Of a DNA stretch of 14,696 nt, positions 14,333-14,696 are shown one piece after another (the stretch's first letter is position 1; each line of letters opens with the position of its first letter). The stretch covers positions 1-14,696 of the forward strand of contig CADBTM010000157.1 in assembly GCA_902797555.1 (NCBI GenBank), in the 5' to 3' direction. The stretch is from Oscillospiraceae bacterium. GTDB taxonomy: Bacteria; Bacillota; Clostridia; Oscillospirales; Butyricicoccaceae. The notes under the pieces are model-generated. The model was not told the DNA's origin and made no database searches. It saw nothing but the letters and a program-made list of their open reading frames with translations. The position numbers and the translations under genes were made by a program.

Positions 14333-14696
14333 CTACAGCAGATTGCGCAAAAACAGCCGGTCGGTGTCCCGCAGACGCTCCACCATGGCCAGCAGCCCGT
14401 TCAGCTCGGCCAGTACCTCGGCGGTCTCGTTTTGAGACAGAAAGGCCTCGATCCGCGCCAGGCTCTCGTTGACCCGGTCGATGCGCTCGTGGTCGGTGAG
14501 AGCGGAAAAATACCTTCGGGAGCGCAGCCAGCTCTCCCGCGCCTGCTCCAGCTGCGCCGTGTGCGGCGCGCCGTCCAAAACGCTGCTTTCCAGCGCCTCC
14601 AGCGCAACCCGCAGCTCGTCGCTGCGCCGCACGGTCTCTTGCCGCATCCCCCCGCCGCCCAGCGGCAATAGAATCAGAATCGCCACCGCAACCGCC
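14333..14696 (-). CDS. DUF4363-family protein (partial, N-terminus beyond right edge)
   Basis: The frame is open from the right edge to a TAG at 14333-14335. The first visible residues (AVAVAILILLPLGGG) are the end of a single N-terminal membrane helix; a GTG at 14686 lies inside that helix, so the true start is probably to the right of the window. The rest is a charged helical hairpin: SDELRVALEALESSVLDG, then WLRSRRYFSALTDHERIDRVNESLARIEAFL, then a last helix ending RLFLRNLL. The ALTDHERID signature and the terminal NLL pattern match DUF4363, a small membrane-tethered clostridial family of unknown function. It lies 11 bases ahead of the AGCS symporter and is coupled to it through the overlapping ribosome site. 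Assignment is from memory of the family pattern. Confidence 0.75.
   Translation of the reverse strand, partial: AVAVAILILLPLGGGGMRQETVRRSDELRVALEALESSVLDGAPHTAQLEQARESWLRSRRYFSALTDHERIDRVNESLARIEAFLSQNETAEVLAELNGLLAMVERLRDTDRLFLRNLL

Overview
The window looks like chromosomal DNA of a Gram-positive, high-GC member of the Clostridia (Bacillota, plausibly Oscillospirales-like). The basis is the strong AGGAGG-type ribosome sites, consensus sigma-A promoters, S-layer homology (SLH) domains, cohesin/dockerin modules, and a DUF4363 protein of clostridial type. I see no rRNA, tRNA, CRISPR array or insertion sequence. Genes are tightly packed, and every gap is under 300 bases.

Left region (1-3634, minus strand): a three-gene operon read leftward from a perfect-consensus promoter. 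Its genes encode (i) a secreted cohesin + Pro/Thr linker + three-SLH protein, (ii) a secreted protein with an unknown beta-rich domain and a C-terminal two-repeat dockerin, and (iii) a long secreted protein with a cohesin-like N-terminus followed by Ig-like and MBG/YDG-type repeats that runs off the window. This is the architecture of a small surface-anchored cohesin-dockerin assembly. No catalytic domain is visible, which makes it the most interesting part of the window.

Middle region (3758-10664): a YihY/BrkB-type membrane protein is translationally coupled to a D-2-hydroxyacid dehydrogenase. A convergent, membrane-bound processive-type family 2 glycosyltransferase follows. Divergent from the glycosyltransferase is a fully ATGA-coupled operon: an OmpR-type response regulator, a six-TM histidine kinase with a large extracellular domain, and a membrane-anchored T7-lysozyme-like amidase. 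The 165-base gap between the divergent units holds a roughly 100-base symmetric array of CTTAAT-type boxes centred near 6936, including a perfect 13-base inverted repeat abutting both predicted -10 regions. The simplest reading is a self-regulated cell-wall-sensing module that controls a glycan synthase and a wall hydrolase together.

Right region (10664-14696): a NUDIX hydrolase is divergent from a membrane-fused spermidine-synthase-like protein, with back-to-back promoters. Then comes a leftward operon of a DUF4363 protein (cut by the right edge) coupled to an AGCS-family sodium/amino-acid symporter. Three convergent gene pairs are each separated by a hairpin that could serve both strands.
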